From contig JAUIMM010000702.1 of assembly GCA_031769625.1 (NCBI GenBank), forward strand, positions 3,022,501-3,086,500: 64,000 nt of DNA. Direction: 5' to 3'. Under the pieces are notes generated by a model. The model worked only from the letters and a program-made list of their open reading frames with translations. It searched no databases and was not told the origin of the DNA. The position numbers were made by a program, and so were the translations under genes. Numbering within the stretch: position 1 is the stretch's first letter; each line of letters starts with the position of its first letter. This stretch comes from Taudactylus pleione. Its lineage: Eukaryota > Chordata > Amphibia > Anura > Myobatrachidae. This document shows, in pieces, positions 20,884-32,924 of this stretch.

Positions 20884-22078
20884 TTAGCTCAGTTGTCTCA
20901 CTGCAACTCTTAACCCTCCCGGGAACAGGCTCGCAATTGACAGGTCTGCCTCGACCCCGCCTTGTATCTCCACCGGTTGGTTAACCTTTTTGCAGTGAGT
21001 GGAATGGACCCAGGTATCTCTCTCTGCCACTTTCAAGGAAGTTGTACTCATCAGCAACACTTGATATGGACCTTCCCACCGATCTGTCAGACAACCTGAA
21101 TGCAAGAAATTTCTGATCATAACAAATTCTCCAGGTTCAACATCATGATAGTTTGTTTCAGGCATATCAGGTGACAGCAATTTTCAATTTCTGCTGTTGC
21201 TGCTTCAACTGTTTACTCATTGTTATAAGATACTTTACAGTAACCTCATTGTTACTCTTCAAATCTTCCTGTGGACTTACAGTGAAATGAGGTTGTCTGC
21301 CAAACAGTACTTCAAAGAGGGACAGATTGAGAGGGGGTCTGGGAGTTGTCCTGATGCTATGAAGGACTAGCGGTAAGGCTTCCGGCCATCCTATTCCAGT
21401 TTCTGCCATGATCTTACTCAGTTTATTTTTAATAGTACCGTTCATCCTCTCCAGCTTGGTGCTGGCTTGCGGTCAGTAAGGGATGTGAAGTCTACTATTA
21501 ATACCCATCAACTTACACATGTTCTGGAAGACATCACCTGTGAAATGAGTACCCCTATCACTTTCAATAATTCTAGGGATACCGTACCTGCATACAAATT
21601 CCTGAACAATCTTTTTAGCAGTAAACACCGCAGTATTAGTGGCAGCTGGATATGCCTTAACCCAATTAGAAAACACATCTGTACAAACTAATACATACTT
21701 GAGATTCCTGCAGGGTGGTAATTGGAGGAAATCAATTTGTATTACCTGAAAAAGTCCTTCTGTCGGAGGAATGTTGGATGGCTCAGTGGGTATTGTTTTT
21801 CCAACGTTCTTCCTCAAGCATGTCAAGCAGGACATTGCACTCTTTTTGGCTTGGGAAGAGAAACCTGGTGCACACCAACACACCCTCACCAACTTGCACA
21901 TATCTTGCTTTCCCAGGTGAGTCAGACCGTGTGCTGCCTCAGCCAAGCTTGGGTAGTATGCCTTGGGTGCCACCAGCTTACCTTGTCCATCTCTCCAGAG
22001 TCCAGAGGAGTCGCCCACATCCCTTGGATCTCCAGACTGCCTTTTCCTGGATGGAACACAAATTTTGCATCAATTAAT
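20884..22078 (-). pseudogene. pol: Retroviral integrase, broken
   Basis: Zinc-binding HHCC domain (HGLTHLG then CLTC, about 21840-21945). The catalytic core has the first aspartate in QIDFLQLP (near 21735), the second in ESDRGTHF (near 21545) and the glutamate in KLERMN (near 21455), so the DDE triad is present. A single TGA stop at 21473-21475 separates the second aspartate from the glutamate in the same frame. A frameshift near 21170 precedes the C-terminal DNA-binding part (20884-21180), which shows the GPY/F-type motif DRWEGPYQV. The integrase frame also differs from that of the upstream RNase H. Confidence 0.9.
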
Positions 22079-22080
22079 TT

Positions 22081-22761
22081 CTACATATCAATTATTTGAA
22101 ACATCATCATTTTATCAACTGGTATGTTAAATCTTAAACCTGATGCCCATTTGGCAGCTTCGTCTGCCCTGTTATTGCCCAGTGACACAGGATTGTCCTC
22201 ACATGTATGGGCTTTACACTTAATGATGGCCACTGCATTTAGCATTTGGATTGCTGTTAATAGTCCTTTTATATGTTTTGAGTGTGTGACTGGTGTGCCT
22301 GCTGCTGTCATAAAATTTCTTAGACGCCATAGAGCACCAAAATCATGTACCACCCCAAAGGCATACCTAGAGTCAGTGTAGATATTAGCAGATTTGCCTT
22401 TTGCTAATTCACATGCTCTTCTTAGTGCCACCAGCTCCGCCACTTGAGCCGAGTGAGGTGGACCAAGGGGTTCGGCTTCTATAATGTCTTCGTCATCTAC
22501 AACAGCATAACCTGTACATAACTCTCCAGTGTCAGTTTGTCTATGACAACTCCCATCCGTGTAAAATGTCACATCTACATTTTCTAAAGGTGTATCACGT
22601 ATGTCAGGTCTTGCAGTAAAGGTCTGATTCAAATATTCCATACAATCATGTGCATCAATATACCTGCAGAACTCACCTTCTGCCAGCGACTCACCTCTGT
22701 CCACCCTTTGTGCTTCTGAGGCACATATGGTAAATACATTGCTGGGTTTAACGTACTGCAC
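22081..22761 (-). pseudogene. pol: Retroviral RNase H
   Basis: Four active-site acids are visible: FYTDGS, AELVAL, YTDSRYAF and NRADEAAKWA. The 227-codon frame starts in the connection domain and runs to the border with integrase. It is out of frame both with the upstream connection fragment (22629-23234) and with integrase, so at least two frameshifts flank it. Confidence 0.9.
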
Positions 22762-24660
22762 CGTTTAATAGTGATGTTTGCAGGTGCTATTAGGGCTAGT
22801 TCCCATTTCGTGAACCTGGCTGATGAAACATGTCTGGTTTGGGAAGAATTCAGCAAAGCAGATACAGCATGGGGTGTATAAACATTCATATCATGGCCTA
22901 ATACTACATCCTCACTCTTACTGACCAATAGAGCAGTTGCTGCTACACTTCTTAAACACGTTGGGATTGATCTTGCCACAGTGTCCAATTGTGCACTGTA
23001 GTATGCTACAGGACTACTGGCATCACCATGTTTTTGTGTGAGGACACCTGCTGCGCAACCGTCAGCTTCTGTACAATACAAATCAAAAGGTTTTTCATAA
23101 TCAGGCATTCCCAATGCAGGTGCTCTTGTCCGAATATCCTTAAGGTTAAGGTAAGCCTGCTCTGTTTCCTCTGTGTGTATGACACGATCGGGCTTTGAGG
23201 AAGAGACTATGGCCTCATTCACAGGCACTCGCAAAATGTGAGCGGTTGCTCTGAATGAGGGTGGCCACTTGGGTTTTGAAGTGCTGCCTCCTGGTCACTA
23301 GCTAAGCTGTGGGTTACCACCCACAGCTTTAGCGACCGACCAGGCCATCGGGGCTTCTGACGAGACCCTAAGGTTGGGTCTTGGCAACCGCAAGCCCCAG
23401 GGAGCTTCCTGCTCTTACTGAACAGGAAGCTCCCCACTGACATCACTGCTGATGTCAGTGCGGCCACCCACAAAGCGGCAGGCATTCTTTAAGGAACACC
23501 TCCATTTGAGAAAGCACCCCCCTGCCATGCCTACAAAATGGGGCAAGCTGTCGATCAACATCGACAGCCATCCCTTTTGTAGTGAGCTCTGGAGCGAGAG
23601 AATTTCTCTCTCGCTCCGGGGATTTCGCGTATGCAGTGCAGCCGCTGCGCGTTTGCAGGGCCTAAACATCGACCCGCTTGCGAGCGGGTCTGAATGAGGT
23701 CCTATGTCCTGTAATGGTAAAGCCAAAATAGAAAAACCTGGGATCCACATTCCGCAGTATCCACACATTCCCAAGAAGGTACGGATTTTCCGTTGGTTCT
23801 GCGGCAGTGTCATGGTCTGTATGGCCTGGATTCTGTCAGTAGACAGATGTTGTAATCCCTGGGTTAGACAGTGTCCCAAGTATTTAACACTGGACTGGCA
23901 TGGCTGTAATTTGTCCTTAGCTACCTTGTGTCCTGTCTGTGAGAGATGAAGCAACAGTAGCTTAGTTTCATTTAAAAATGACATAAATGAATCAGAGCAC
24001 AACAATAAATCATCTACATATTGTATTAGAACAGATCCATTGGCAGGTTGAAAAGATTGTAAACAGTTGTGTAAGGCCTGGGAGAAAATACTGGGGCTGT
24101 CTATGAAGCCCTGGTATAATCGTGTCCATGTGTATTGTACCCCCCTGTATGTAAATGCAAATAGGTACAGTCAGGATGAAGAGGGACAGAGAAGAAGGCA
24201 GAACAGAGGTCAATGACAGTAAAATGGGTTGCGGATGGTGGAATCTGCTGGATTCGGCACTACAGGGAATTGGCTCTCAACTACCTTATTAACCCCTCTA
24301 AGGTCCTGTACTAGCCTATAACCCCTCCCACCATTCTTCTTCACAGGAAAGATGGAACTCTTGGCTACACTCGCTGTACGGACTAAAATCCCCTGCTGGA
24401 GCAATCTCTCAATTATGGGATACACCCCAAACTCTACCTCTGGTTTTAAAGGGTACTGGGGAATTTTTGGAGCTTGCCTACTGCTTTTTAGATATACCAT
24501 TACAGGAGCTACATTTGCCATCAATCCAGTGTCCTGTCCATCTTTGGTCCAGAGGGACCCTGATATCTGAGATAAAATATGCTCTACCTGAGATGGATTT
24601 TTATCTGAAATGGTAGAGTGAAACATTAACCTTTGGGGAGTGTCCAGTATATCCCTCACC
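22629..24660 (-). pseudogene. pol: Retroviral reverse transcriptase, split by a MITE
   Basis: The fingers start with IPQYPLKPE and KSSIFPVKKNGGRGYRLVQDLR (24300-24480 area, described in parts). The catalytic box YVDD is at about 24009-24020, followed by the thumb (KYLGHCLT, FLGMCGYCGMWIPGF). The connection domain resumes after a 492-bp MITE (23211-23702) with VIHTEETEQAYLNL, where the two halves meet naturally. A frameshift lies near 24210. The polymerase function is lost. Confidence 0.9.
23211..23702. mobile_element. Hairpin-array MITE inserted in retroviral pol, TAT duplication
   Basis: Ends GGCCTCATTCA and TGAATGAGGTCC; TAT flanks both sides (23208-23210 and 23703-23705). The interior is a chain of hairpins: 23293-23342, 23363-23381, 23401-23433 (arms GGAGCTTCCTG/CAGGAAGCTCC), 23435-23460 (CACTGACATCA/TGATGTCAGTG), 23531-23582 with an inner CTGTCGAT/ATCGACAG, 23591-23617 and 23671-23690. 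Same family as 52525-53031 and 58710-59136, with ends like the Harbinger element at 36224-43857. Confidence 0.9.
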
Positions 24661-24995
24661 TTGTGCGTAACTCTCTCTGGGATATCTAAAAATATACCAT
24701 CAGGGGTACAATAAATGACGCATCCCATTTTACATAACAAATCCCTTCCCAGTAGGTTAGTAGGGGCCGCTGCTGCCAGGAGAAAGGAATGCCTGGTATG
24801 CAATGGACCAATAGTAACCTCTGCAGATTTGGTTAAAGGATAATGTTGCACTTTACTTGTTACACCCATTGCTGGTACTGTCTTGCAAGTCACCTGTAAA
24901 TTAGATGGAGATTTTATCACTGATCTGGTCGCCCCTGTGTCTACAAGAAAGGAATGTTTAGTACCAGCTACATCAACAGTCATTACAGGTTCTTC
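24600..24995 (-). pseudogene. pro: Retroviral protease
   Basis: Aspartic protease with active site LVDTGAT and the conserved C-terminal LLGRDLL, in one frame with the start of reverse transcriptase (24210-24983). In retroviruses it is active as a dimer and processes Gag-Pol. No frame-disrupting lesion is visible within the protease itself, but it is in a different frame from the upstream nucleocapsid region, so readthrough or frameshift expression cannot be judged. Confidence 0.88.
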
Positions 24996-25039
24996 CCTAG
25001 TACTCCCAGTTAACCTGACTGGCTGTAGACTACAGGTGT

Positions 25040-26551
25040 GACCTGACCCCTAGAGCTGGCTGTCTTCCTCCAGTAAAGCATTTACTGCGACAATGTGAGC
25101 AGATGATTGCTGGAACTGTCCTAACTGTGGTGGGTGCCGCCCCCCTTGTGGGTATCCTGGTGTTCCCTGGTGTGGTGGTTCCCACTTTCTAGCTTTACAA
25201 AACCTACTTATGTGTCCCACCTTGTTACAAATATAACACCTTCGTGGTTGACGTGTATTGAAAGGATGTTTTTGCCTGGGTTGGGGAGTGTGGAAAGATT
25301 GTGGTTGTGTATGGTGATATGGGTTGGATGTTGTGTGGGACGGGTGTATCGGTGTGGTGTGTGATAAGAGTGCTGTGGTGATACTTGCATTCCTTCCAGA
25401 GCTTGAATACTAACAGCCATTAGTATCTTGCTCTGCATTTCTCTCTTCCTAAAGATGTTTTTATCATGTTCAATTGCAGATTCCCTGAGTGTGTCGACTG
25501 TAATTCCTCTCCACCCAGGAAGTGAGGTCTGAACCCTGGCTTTTAGAGGGTCTTTAAGACCATTCATAACCACCGTTATGGTCATTTCCCTGTGATGTGT
25601 GTTGTCTTTTATATCTTCTATACCTGTGTATTGGGTAATAGTCTGCAGTGCTCTAGTGAAATAGTCTGCTGCAGTCTCACTCTCTTTCTGATTAGTTGAA
25701 CTATTCCATTTGCGTCCGGATTCCCATTGGGAACAGTTATTGTCCGGACGGGATGGAGTCCTGCCACACTGCTACCTTTGGCCTTGCTACCTGTTTGAGG
25801 GTTCAGCCTATTACTACTACGTATGGTATTAACAACCTCTGCTACTGTTACAGTGGGTGTTAATACTTCCTGCACTGGTGGGGCTACCTCCATTTATGGT
25901 ACTAGCGGGGCAGCTACCTGTGCTTGCAGTGATGGTACATTTAACATTTGGGCAACATGGGAAAGAGCTGACATTACAACAGGTTCATCATCTGCATCAT
26001 AAACATGTTCCTTATAGTTACTTAGGAGAGGGTACAAGTTACTTGTTACATTTTTATGATTTTTGAGATCAACTGTACCTTCCCCCCATCCGCATAGGGC
26101 GTTGGTGGTGCTCAAGCGCTACTAACATTACCTTTGGTAATGCTACCTTGCTGTGTGTGCGCGCACCCTTGTGCGTACACACAATGCTATTTAGCATTGC
26201 ATGCGCACTCCCTTGCATTGTGCGCATGACACTAGTTTGCGTTGCGTGCACACCACTAAGCCATATGTCCCCCCCGTGCTGCCACAACTTTAAACAATCA
26301 TTAAACTTTATCCTTTTCTTTAGAGATTTCACTAAACATATACTCTCTCTAACATTATTCAGTTCCTCTGAATCAAAGCTACCAATTTTAGGAAAAGGTG
26401 TTCTACAATTCTTGTTTATATTGACCCATATGTCACAGTACGCCGTAGCGTATGCACCATACTTTTTAAACATAACATACCTGGCCGAACCAACCGGTCC
26501 TTCCACTAGCAGCACATTATTGACCATTTCCAGAGATTGCTTAGCACCCAT
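25040..26551 (-). pseudogene. gag: Retroviral gag, frameshifted
   Basis: Starts MGAKQSLEM at 26551; MG at the N-terminus fits a myristoylated matrix protein. The matrix frame runs to about 26069. Pieces 25894-26115 and 25618-25893 share one frame, with proline/valine-rich linker-like sequence, and 25208-25585 is in the matrix frame and is capsid C-terminal-like. A single zinc knuckle CYICNKVGHISRFC (C-X2-C-X4-H-X4-C) is at 25198-25239, marking nucleocapsid, followed by basic and proline-rich sequence. At least two frameshifts. The segment 26145-26270 of matrix is unusually rich in GTGCGC-type alternation. Confidence 0.85.
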
Positions 26552-27610
26552 CTGAGAAAACGCTTAGCAATTTCTGGAGAATTTCAATTGGTGAATGATT
26601 TTCAGTGAGCTACGTTCACGCACTCCCTCCCGTTATGCACAGTTGGCACGCAGGGTGTTACAGTCTACTTGCACAATGAGGAGCAGAATAATCACCTATT
26701 GTAAACTATTCCATCTGCGGCGAATTCAAACAAGCTGCAGCCGCTCACTTCATCCCGTTATTCATCTCTTTCCCGATAAGCGATATGGTCCGTGTGCATA
26801 AACGAGGAGTAAAATAACCGCATAGCAAATTATTTTACTTGTGATGAATTCACCTCAAGCTTCACCACTTGGCTTCCTACTTTTAGTTACTCCCAGCTGG
26901 TAGCATCTAGAAGTTCCAATAACTCCTAACCTTGCCAGCAGTTTTACTCCCACAACAACCCACTTCACAATCACAGTTTATATAACTATGAGGTCCGATC
27001 GCATTGCCCAAAGAACCTAACTGATCAATGGACTTTGCAAATAATGGGTGTTGAACCAAGAAACCCATTAGTTTCTCGATAACCACAATGTACCTGCTTT
27101 GTACACTGGCCCAGTAGCTTGTACGGCCCCGTCAAGCGCCTACTGAGTTTCAAACTAGGCTTAACCAGACAGTAGCCTCCACTTTACAATTAGGCTTAAC
27201 CAGACAGTAGCCTCAGCTTTACAATCACACGTTTCAATTTCACATAACTTTTCTGCACAGAAAACAAATAAAGCCTTTTCCCTTAATATAGCAGTATAAT
27301 TCAGAGGTTTAACACGCAATCACGCTATGCATACAATGACCATTTGAACACGTGGCAGAAATATAGGAAATATGCATACACTATTGTGCGACTTACCCTT
27401 TTAACACAAAACTTTATCAACAAAAGAAAACAAACTTTTCCTTCCTTGTACCTGGATTCCAATCAGCGCTCCTTGAACTCACACAATAACGGATATCGGT
27501 CTCTCAGCATCAAGTGGTAGCAGGTTTTTGGACACAGTGCATATGGCGCCGTCCACCCTTTGGTGAGAGATCGATAACCGTGTGTTACCATGTAAATTGG
27601 CAGCGTGACC
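26552..27610 (-). other. Retroviral leader between primer site and gag
   Basis: About 1 kb without a plausible gene. A 40-bp segment with AGGCTTAACCAGACAGTAGCC is duplicated in tandem at 27150-27225. This is where packaging signals are expected in retroviruses; none can be identified by reading. Confidence 0.6.
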
Positions 27611-27628
27611 ACACTCTACGAGCCCCCA
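27611..27628 (-). other. Primer binding site, tRNA-Pro type
   Basis: On the minus strand TGGGGGCTCGT follows the 5' LTR after two bases. The first eleven bases agree with the 3' end complement of tRNA-Pro, the primer common in gammaretroviruses; the remaining positions diverge. Confidence 0.82.
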
Positions 27629-27630
27629 AC

Positions 27631-28640
27631 TATGAATACCTATTGATCTTTATACTCAAATGTCGCTATTTAGCGTTGCAAGTCGCACAAGAAATAATTG
27701 CTTTCCAGACTTTGATTGTGGTTCCAAAGCACAAAAAGATATTATTCACATAAAAGCATATAGTTACACGCCTTGATCTATAATACAATTAGCGCAAAGG
27801 TTATACAATCACAAGGTACAGTCAATACACAGGCAGGCACTCTGGTTCCAGATTTCCCGGCATCAAAGGTGAAGCCTCCATCAAAAGAAAGAATAAGATG
27901 ACTGACCACTAGAAATAGAGCGTCTGAATATATACCCTTACAGAGAGTGGTAATACAATGAAACGAGTTGGCATAATCCCATTGGTTCTTCTTCTTGGTT
28001 CTTCTGTTACGATGTAGTTCATAGGTCAATTTGTACAGTAATGGTTCAGCCCTCCAACGGCTCTTTGTGTGTGTTTTCCAGCTGAGGAAAAAGTCTAAAC
28101 TGACTAAAAAAACATTACATTTTAATACCTAACGCTCTATAATTCATAATTTGCAGATGCATGTTGCGATCTCCTTGCCGATGGACCCAGAGATCTGCAA
28201 ATAAATAGTGGTTTAGAATAGAACCAAACATGGTCTGCTTATCATGTACTAAACCCTAGAATTCAAATACCTGTATTTCACAACATAATTGATAACAAGT
28301 AAAACCTCTAATATTAACCTTAATGCTAGGGAACTTTTCTGTGTAAGTATACAATATGTCAGTGTAGGGATATTAAGAAAAGATGCTCATATGCATTGTG
28401 CGTCTACGTGTTTGTGGAGTACACCATGGTACGTGCTTTGCGGGGTTGTTCATATTATATGTATTAATAAATGTACGTATTTGTATAATGAGGGCTTTTA
28501 ACCTAGGTCAGTGGCAGATGCATGACACTAATAATCATAATATAGCGCTGTACACGAGGTATCGTGTAGGCAATGCAAAATGGCGTCGTGCAGATATTAT
28601 TATTACAATTTAGGTCTTAGCCAACCATCCGGCTTCGACA
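27631..28640 (-). repeat. 5' LTR of the provirus
   Basis: 1010 bp. On the minus strand it begins TGTCGAAGCCGG and ends GGTATTCATA, so it has a TG start but not the usual CA end. It sits between the primer site and the AAAC flank at 28641-28644. Confidence 0.92.
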
Positions 28641-28839
28641 AAACCTTTATCAGTGTTTCTAGATTGGACCATTTGAAAACCTGTACCAATGTTCCCACAT
28701 TGAACTTTCTAAAAATCATTACCTGTCCCTGAGTGCCTGCATACAGACAATCCCATAACTCAGCACTAGTTTCTGGACATATCTACAGCAGTGAGTTAAC
28801 TTGTTTATACATATGTTACTGTGTTTCTCACTTTTCTGC
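28641..28839. other. Flanking repeat tract, no gene
   Basis: Continuation of the degenerate repeat interrupted by the provirus. No frame or element ends recognised. Confidence 0.5.
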
Positions 28840-28904
28840 TTCCGCCAGATGGGTTGCTTAGGATACCTAAGTTTTTTCCTGGCAGCCCCAGTTGCAGGAG
28901 AAAA

Positions 28905-31302
28905 TCAAGAAGGAGCTGTTGACGTGTCACATTCCGCTTCAGCTGACAGTGTTTTCACCAGCAGGTCTTTGCACCTCTGCAGGCTTGTGTCGGCCGGAAA
29001 GAGAGACACCACATAGGCTTTAAACCTAGGATCGAGCATGGTGGCCAAAATGTAGTGTTCTGATTTCAACAGATTGACCACCCTGGAATCCGGGCAAAGC
29101 GAATGAAGGGCTTCATCCACAAGTCCCACATGCCGAGCGGAATCGCTCCGTTTTAGCTCCTCCTTCACTTTCTCCAGCTGCTTCTGCAAAAGCCTGATGA
29201 GGGGAATGACCTGACTGAAGCTGGCAGTGTCTGAACTGACTTCACGTGTGGCAAGTTTGAAGGGCTGGAGAACCTTGCAAAACACGGAAATCATTCTCCA
29301 CTGCGCTTGAGTCAGGTGCATACCCCCTCCTTTGCCTATGTCATAGGTGGATGTATAGGCTTGAATGGCCTTTTGCTGCTCCTCCATCCTCTGAAGCATA
29401 TAGAGGGTTGAGTTCCACCGCGTCACAACCTCTTGCTTCAGGTGATGGCGGGGCAGGTTCAAGAGTGTTTGCTGGCGCTCCAGTCTCCGGCACGCAGTTG
29501 CTGAATGGTGAAAGTGGCCAGAAATTTTTCGGGCCACCCAAAGCGTCTCCTGCATGCCCCGTCGCTTTTCAGAAAATTCTGCACCACCAAGTTTATTGTG
29601 TGAGCAAAACATGGGACGTGCTGGAATTTGCCCAGATGTAATGCCCGCACAATATTGGTGGCGTTGTCAGATATCACAAATCCCCAGGAGAATCTAAGTG
29701 GGGTAAGCCACTGGGCGATGATTTCCCTCAGTTTCTCTAAGATGTTGTCGGCGGTGTGCCTCTTACTGAAACCGGTGATACACAGCGTAGCCTGCCTTGG
29801 AACGAGCTGGCGTTTCTGAGATGCTGCTACTGGTGACGCTGCTGTTGTTGCTGCGTAAGGTGATACATCTACCCAGTGGGCTGTCACAGTCATATAGTCC
29901 TTAGTGGGAAGTGGAATCTAGATGGGATTTGGAACCGGTGACACACTACCTCCATCAATTGTCTAAATCCCACTGCACTAATGGCAGATACCGGACGCAC
30001 GTCTAACACCAACATAGCAGTCAAGGCCTCAGTTATACGTTTTGCTTCAGGATGACTGCTGTCGTACTTCATCCTCCTCGCTAAGGACTGTTGGAGGGTC
30101 AATTGTTTAGTAAAAGTAGTGGTGTTCCTACTTCCTCTCTGGGATGATGAACGACTCCCAGCAGCAGCAACAGCAGCAGCGGCAGCAGGAGGCATAGCAA
30201 TGCAGGATCCTCCGAAGGAATCCTGGATAGGAGAGTCAGTCATGCCAGTGACATGGCCTGCAGGACTACTTCCGATCCTGACTAAGGAGGAAATTGACGA
30301 GGAGGGAGTTGACGGTGTGGTTTGCAGGTGCTTGGATACAACAGGACAACAGAATTTAGGTCTCCCTGGACTGCTTATGGTCTTAGCCAAAGTTTCTGAA
30401 CTTGACAGTAACTTTTTATGAACGCGCTGCAGGTGCCGTATAAGGGAGGATGTTCCTAGGTGGTTAACGTCCCTACCCCTACTTATTTCACCTTTACATA
30501 TGGTACATATGGCAAGACAGTTTTAGTCCAGATTTGGATAGAAATATTGCCAGACCAAAGAGATGGAATGTTTGGTCTTCTTCCCAGGCATGACCGTGAT
30601 GGGCTTTTTCATCCCTCGGACAACAACTGTCTCCCCCGGGGCCTGATTTAAACAAACCACATCACCATCAGAATCCTCCTCGCCAACGTCCTCCTCAGCG
30701 CCAGTTACACCAGTATTCTCATCCTGTTGTACTTCAACAGTGACATCTTCAATTTGCATATCAGCAAGTGGACTGTGGGTGCTCCTTTCAGCACTTGCAG
30801 GGGGCGTACAAATGGTAGAAAGAGTCACCTCTTCCCGTCCAGTGCTGGGAAGGTAAGGCATCGCAACCGCCACCACACTTGGACTCTCCTTGGGGATTTT
30901 TGATATCTTCTTAGAATGCACAGTTCTTCGCTGTGCTTTTGCCAGCTTAACTCATTTGATTTTTTTAGCAGGAGGAGGGCTTCCATCGTCATGTGAAGCT
31001 GAACCACAAGTCATGAACATAGGGAAAGACCTTAGCCGTTCCTTGCCACTCCGTGTCGTAAATGGCATATTGGCAAGTTTACGTTTCTCCTCAGATGATT
31101 TAAATGTTTTTTTCAAGGTCATTTTCCTGAACTTTGTCATTTGGGATTGTATGTGCCCTCTACTATGACATTGGGCATCGGCCTTGGCAGATGGCATGTT
31201 ATCGTCTATGTCATGACTAGTGGCAGCAGCTTCAGCACTAGGAGGAAGTGGTTCTTGATCTTTCCCTATTTTATTTTTATTGGAGAAAGTATGGTCCTCC
31301 AT
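28905..31302 (-). pseudogene. hAT transposase with BED finger, copy 2, internally deleted
   Basis: Pieces in order: N-terminus 30952-31302 (MEDHTFSNKNK), 30523-30921 up to VWQYFYPN, 29890-30390, 29459-29893 and 28905-29612. Compared with copy 1, about 136 bp are missing at 29905, removing the HLTTDMWTS region with the first catalytic aspartate. DNATNI and RWNST remain. This copy keeps the part after RWNST absent from copy 1, including LRLLQKQLEKVKEEL-like helix sequence and LDPRFKAYVVSLFP. A stop replaces a codon near 30522 (TTTTAG) just after the start of the BED finger. Not functional. Confidence 0.9.
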
Positions 31303-31319
31303 TTATGTTATATTGATAT

Positions 31320-31950
31320 ATATGTGCGGCTAAGGGGCACACAAACAAAGAAAATAATTTTTTATTTTTGTTAGAGACTAGTGCACTTTGTGGGTTACAC
31401 TACCCTTTAAGAAATGAGCCAGCCGGCTCTTTACTTATGGGACACAGGAGCTGCTGCTTTGAGGATGCACGTACAGTGCAGACAATTCACAAACACAGAA
31501 GAAAATGTTTTATTTTTGTTGGAGTGCACTTTGGGGGTTACACCACCCTTTAACAGACAGACGCACATTTGGCGCTGCTCCTTTGTTGATGCACGTGCAG
31601 CCACAGTGCACACAATTCACAAACACAGAAAATATTTTTTTATTTTGTTTGGAGTGCCCTTTGGGGGTTACAGCACCCTTTAACGGTCAAGCCAGCCGGC
31701 CCTTTACCTATGACACAGGCGCACGCTTGGCGCTACATTGTTGATGCACGTGCATCCACAGTGCACACAATTCACAAACACTGAAAATATTTTTTTATTT
31801 TGTTTGAAGTACACTTTGGGGGTTAAAGCACCCTTTAACGGTCAAGCCAGCCGGCCCTTTACTTATGACACAGGCGCACGCTTGGCACTACTTTGGTGAT
31901 GCACGTGTGGCTACTGCGCACACAATTCACAAACACAGAAAATTTTTTAT
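31320..31950. repeat. 157-bp-type tandem array, about four units
   Basis: Same unit as 2275-3690 (GATGCACGTGCAGCC, CAATTCACAAACAC, GGTTACAGCACCCTTTAAC) but with fewer and shorter units. Array length differs between copies of one transposon. Confidence 0.85.
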
Positions 31951-32349
31951 TTTTTTTTGCACTTGGGGGGAGCACCCCTGATGGACAGAGCACCCCCTTG
32001 ACAACACTACAGCACCCCTTTAGGACTGAGACACTGCACAGGACTTTGGAGTGGACACAGCCCCTATGGACAACAGCAGCACAGCACAGCACAACACTAC
32101 ACAACCCAGCCAGCCCTAACTCCCACCCTCCCTCTTCACTGTCCACAGCAGAGTGAGAAAATGGCGCCGACGCGGGTACCTTATATAGAATCCAAAACCC
32201 GCGAGACCCGGAAGGCGGGATGATGACGTTTTGCCTCGATTTCAGATCCGAGTCAGGCGGGAAAAGTCGAGCCTGACTCGGATCGGCCTCTGATCGGGGG
32301 GGCTCGGGGGGGGGTTCGGATTTCTGAAATCCGAACCCGCTCACCTCTA

Positions 32350-32409
<60 letters not shown>
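32350..32409. repeat. AT microsatellite
   Basis: Nearly pure (AT)n of about 60 bp, abutting the hAT terminus. The transposon may have inserted into a TA-rich tract. Confidence 0.95.
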
Positions 32410-32411
<2 letters not shown>

Positions 32412-32778
32412 GATCTTTATGAGAATAGGTAGGAGTGCGAATTAATGTATCTTTTTCATTAGTAGCATTGTACCACCGAGTGACGCAGATCGGAATTGCA
32501 TGGTGATCCATCCAACTCCGATAGGCATTCCTGGGCTGTGACTGGGGGAGTGACTGTCATCAGTGGGCGAGTCTGTGTCAGAGACAGCATCGAAAGATGC
32601 CGTTCCACTGACACTGGTGGCCATATTACCATCAGACATTCTGAGCAACCATATGGTTGCTCTAATGTGCAAAGGTGCGGCCGATGTCCGATCTGCAGTT
32701 GGTGGGCGTCTAAGTAGCATTACCATAATTTCACACTACTGCATTTCTGTCCACCTCTGTATTAGGCCCATAGAGATA
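32410..32778. other. Unclassified segment
   Basis: A 95-codon serine-rich minus frame (32442-32726) is present, but no family is recognised and nothing supports expression. No terminal repeats seen. Confidence 0.4.
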
Positions 32779-32780
32779 GA

Positions 32781-32843
<63 letters not shown>

Positions 32844-32846
32844 TAC

Positions 32847-32878
<32 letters not shown>

Positions 32879-32922
32879 ATACATACATATACACACACAT
32901 CTACATATACACACACACGTAT
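32779..32922. repeat. CA/TA compound microsatellite
   Basis: (CA)n, (TA)n and (CA)n with ACATAC variants. Purine-pyrimidine alternation over about 140 bp. Cysteine/valine-rich frames here are artefacts. Confidence 0.95.
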
Positions 32923-32924
32923 AA

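Larger units (their letters stand above)
17716..28640 (-). mobile_element. Endogenous retrovirus, complete but inactivated provirus
   Basis: About 10.9 kb in the order (minus strand) LTR, leader, gag, pro, pol, env, LTR. The two LTRs (27631-28640 and 17716-18738) are clearly alike with scattered substitutions and small indels. AAAC flanks the element at 17712-17715 and 28641-28644, consistent with a 4-bp integration duplication as in gammaretroviruses. The primer site matches tRNA-Pro. Gag has one zinc knuckle, integrase has a GPY/F-type C-terminus, and Env has a CXXC motif; together these point to a gammaretrovirus-like class I element. Every gene carries stops or frameshifts, and pol is also interrupted by a MITE. 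Confidence 0.93.
28840..32349 (-). mobile_element. BED-type hAT transposon, copy 2
   Basis: Very close relative of copy 1 in the same orientation. The 5' terminus is at 32349 (minus strand TAGAGGTGAGCGGGTTCGG), followed by an AT microsatellite. The tandem array here is short (31320-31950). The 3' end is lost: similarity fades near 28840 in the C-terminal coding region, and the dimerisation motif and 3' terminus are missing. Confidence 0.9.
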
